Below, piece by piece: positions 6,255 to 7,045 of a stretch of 7,045 nt of DNA (the first letter of the stretch is position 1; each line of letters opens with the position of its first letter). The stretch lies in NCBI GenBank assembly GCA_028748945.1, contig JAQTOL010000167.1:1-7045 (forward strand), in the 5' to 3' direction. Origin of the DNA: Paludibacter sp. (GTDB lineage: Bacteria; Bacteroidota; Bacteroidia; Bacteroidales; Paludibacteraceae). The translations under genes were made by a program, and so were the position numbers. Below the pieces are notes generated by a model. It did not search any database, was not told where the DNA came from, and worked only from the letters and a program-made list of their open reading frames with translations.

Positions 6255-6283
6255 AAGATACAAGGAAATTGTAAATTGTAACT
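6253..6283 (-). promoter_or_regulatory. Probable promoter of the importer operon
   Basis: TATCTTTG at 6260-6253 on the minus strand is a full match to the Bacteroidota -7 consensus TAnnTTTG and is followed by CGGGAA, where RNA would start near 6249-6246. The -33 region around 6280-6283 (AGTT) is a poor match to TTTG. The leader to the ATG at 6151 would be about 95 bases and would contain the hairpins and the U run. Confidence 0.5.
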
Positions 6284-6301
6284 GATTAATTTGTAAATTT
6301 A

Positions 6302-7045
6302 TTAATGTCCCGCTGTAGGAATATTTTGTTTAGCAGCCGATGATTCCGGTTCTTTTACGAACATCCAGAAAATCACAGATGTCGTAATCAACAATCCGCA
6401 AAAAATATACAACAACTGATGGTTTCCGGTAGCTTTAATCACATTGGCAACTCCGTTACTCATCATTTGAGGAAGCACGACGGCCAGATTAAATACACCC
6501 ATGTATAAACCCATTTTTAAAGGATTCACCCGTTCGCTCATAATGGCAAATACGATAGAAATTACAGCCGACCAACCTATTCCGACCAGAAACATTCCGA
6601 TATAAAAATCGATTTCCACGTGGCTGAAATAAGCAATGTAAAAATAACCTATAGCTGAAAATGACAATGCTGCAATATATGTTTTTACGCGCCCGATTCG
6701 TTTGGCAATGGATTGCAAGATCAGAGGGAAAATAGCTCCGATCAGGTTGAGAATAAAGAATCCGAGCGATACGATATTACCCACCGACGAGCCCGTTGTC
6801 TGAGTCACTCCGGTCAGCTTTTCAGCAAACCAGTTGGCTGTAATTCCTTTTAATTCTATATTAGGAAGGATCTGATTTTCAATAAAGAATCCTGATAAAA
6901 TAAACATACTTTGGAAAGCAACCCACGTAAATGAGTGTGCCAACATAATTTTCTGAAACTCATTCCGGTTGGAAGCTTTTTTCACTCCCTGAATAATAAT
7001 GATAATGCCAATAATAACCGAATAAGCCAGTGCAGCAATCAAAAC
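6302..7045 (-). CDS. MFS sugar transporter, GPH/SLC45-like, C-terminal half (5' end outside window)
   Basis: The frame is open from the right edge to TAA at 6304-6302, 247 codons before the stop. The only start-like codon near the edge is a TTG read as Leu in VLIAALAYSV, so the true start is outside the window. Several hydrophobic segments of membrane-helix length alternate with short loops, fitting the C-terminal six helices of a transporter plus part of the central loop. RIGRVKTY is the conserved basic inter-helix motif of the superfamily. GMFLVGIGWSAVISIVFAIM and KMGLYMGVFNLAVVLPQM resemble the SLC45/GPH-type sugar symporters common in Bacteroidota, where they often accompany maltose or starch genes. 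The short hydrophilic tail ends KQNIPTAGH. It lies in the same direction as the importer but is separated by 150 bases with a terminator-like structure, so it is probably a separate unit. The sugar cannot be told from this half. Confidence 0.88.
   Translation of the reverse strand, partial: VLIAALAYSVIIGIIIIIQGVKKASNRNEFQKIMLAHSFTWVAFQSMFILSGFFIENQILPNIELKGITANWFAEKLTGVTQTTGSSVGNIVSLGFFILNLIGAIFPLILQSIAKRIGRVKTYIAALSFSAIGYFYIAYFSHVEIDFYIGMFLVGIGWSAVISIVFAIMSERVNPLKMGLYMGVFNLAVVLPQMMSNGVANVIKATGNHQLLYIFCGLLITTSVIFWMFVKEPESSAAKQNIPTAGH

Overview
The window looks like a stretch of a Bacteroidota (Bacteroidetes) chromosome. The evidence is AT-rich DNA, genes without Shine-Dalgarno sequences, -7 promoter elements of the TAnnTTTG type, a FISUMP-domain lipoprotein carrying a Bacteroidota-style fibronectin-like repeat, and an ABC importer whose proteins have Bacteroidota-type features. 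No rRNA, tRNA, CRISPR array, transposase or phage gene is visible. All six protein-coding genes lie on the minus strand, so the biological reading order runs from the right edge to the left edge.

Right edge (7045 to 6302): the C-terminal half of a membrane transporter of the major facilitator superfamily, close to the GPH/SLC45-like sugar transporters; its N-terminal half is outside the window. Then comes a 150-base gap (6301 to 6152) with a good -7 element, a set of nested and competing inverted repeats, and a hairpin followed by 11 U residues. This gap leads into the importer cluster.

Centre (6151 to 1897): a metal-chelate/cobalamin-type ABC importer. Its order is a substrate-binding lipoprotein (6151-5003), a FISUMP-domain lipoprotein (4904-3915), a FecCD/BtuC-type permease (3890-2895) and an ATPase (2895-1897). 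The permease stop and ATPase start overlap as TAATG. Binding protein, permease and ATPase together should move a chelated metal or corrinoid from periplasm to cytoplasm. The sequence does not settle the substrate: there is no TonB-dependent receptor in the window and no recognisable cobalamin riboswitch. The surface-type FISUMP lipoprotein sitting between binding protein and permease is the most unusual feature of the cluster.

Left (1896 to 1242): a 655-base, very AT-rich intergenic region with no convincing gene. It holds a 10-bp inverted repeat, a 16-bp perfect palindrome, a weak hairpin and two possible -7 elements. Left edge (1241 to 1): an exported protein with a charged helical N-terminal segment, whose last visible residues match the entry to a transglutaminase-like domain. 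The frame is open to the edge, so the catalytic part is not in the window.

Three start sites were chosen with care: the ATPase ATG at 2895, the FISUMP lipoprotein ATG at 4904, and a TTG at 3890 for the permease.
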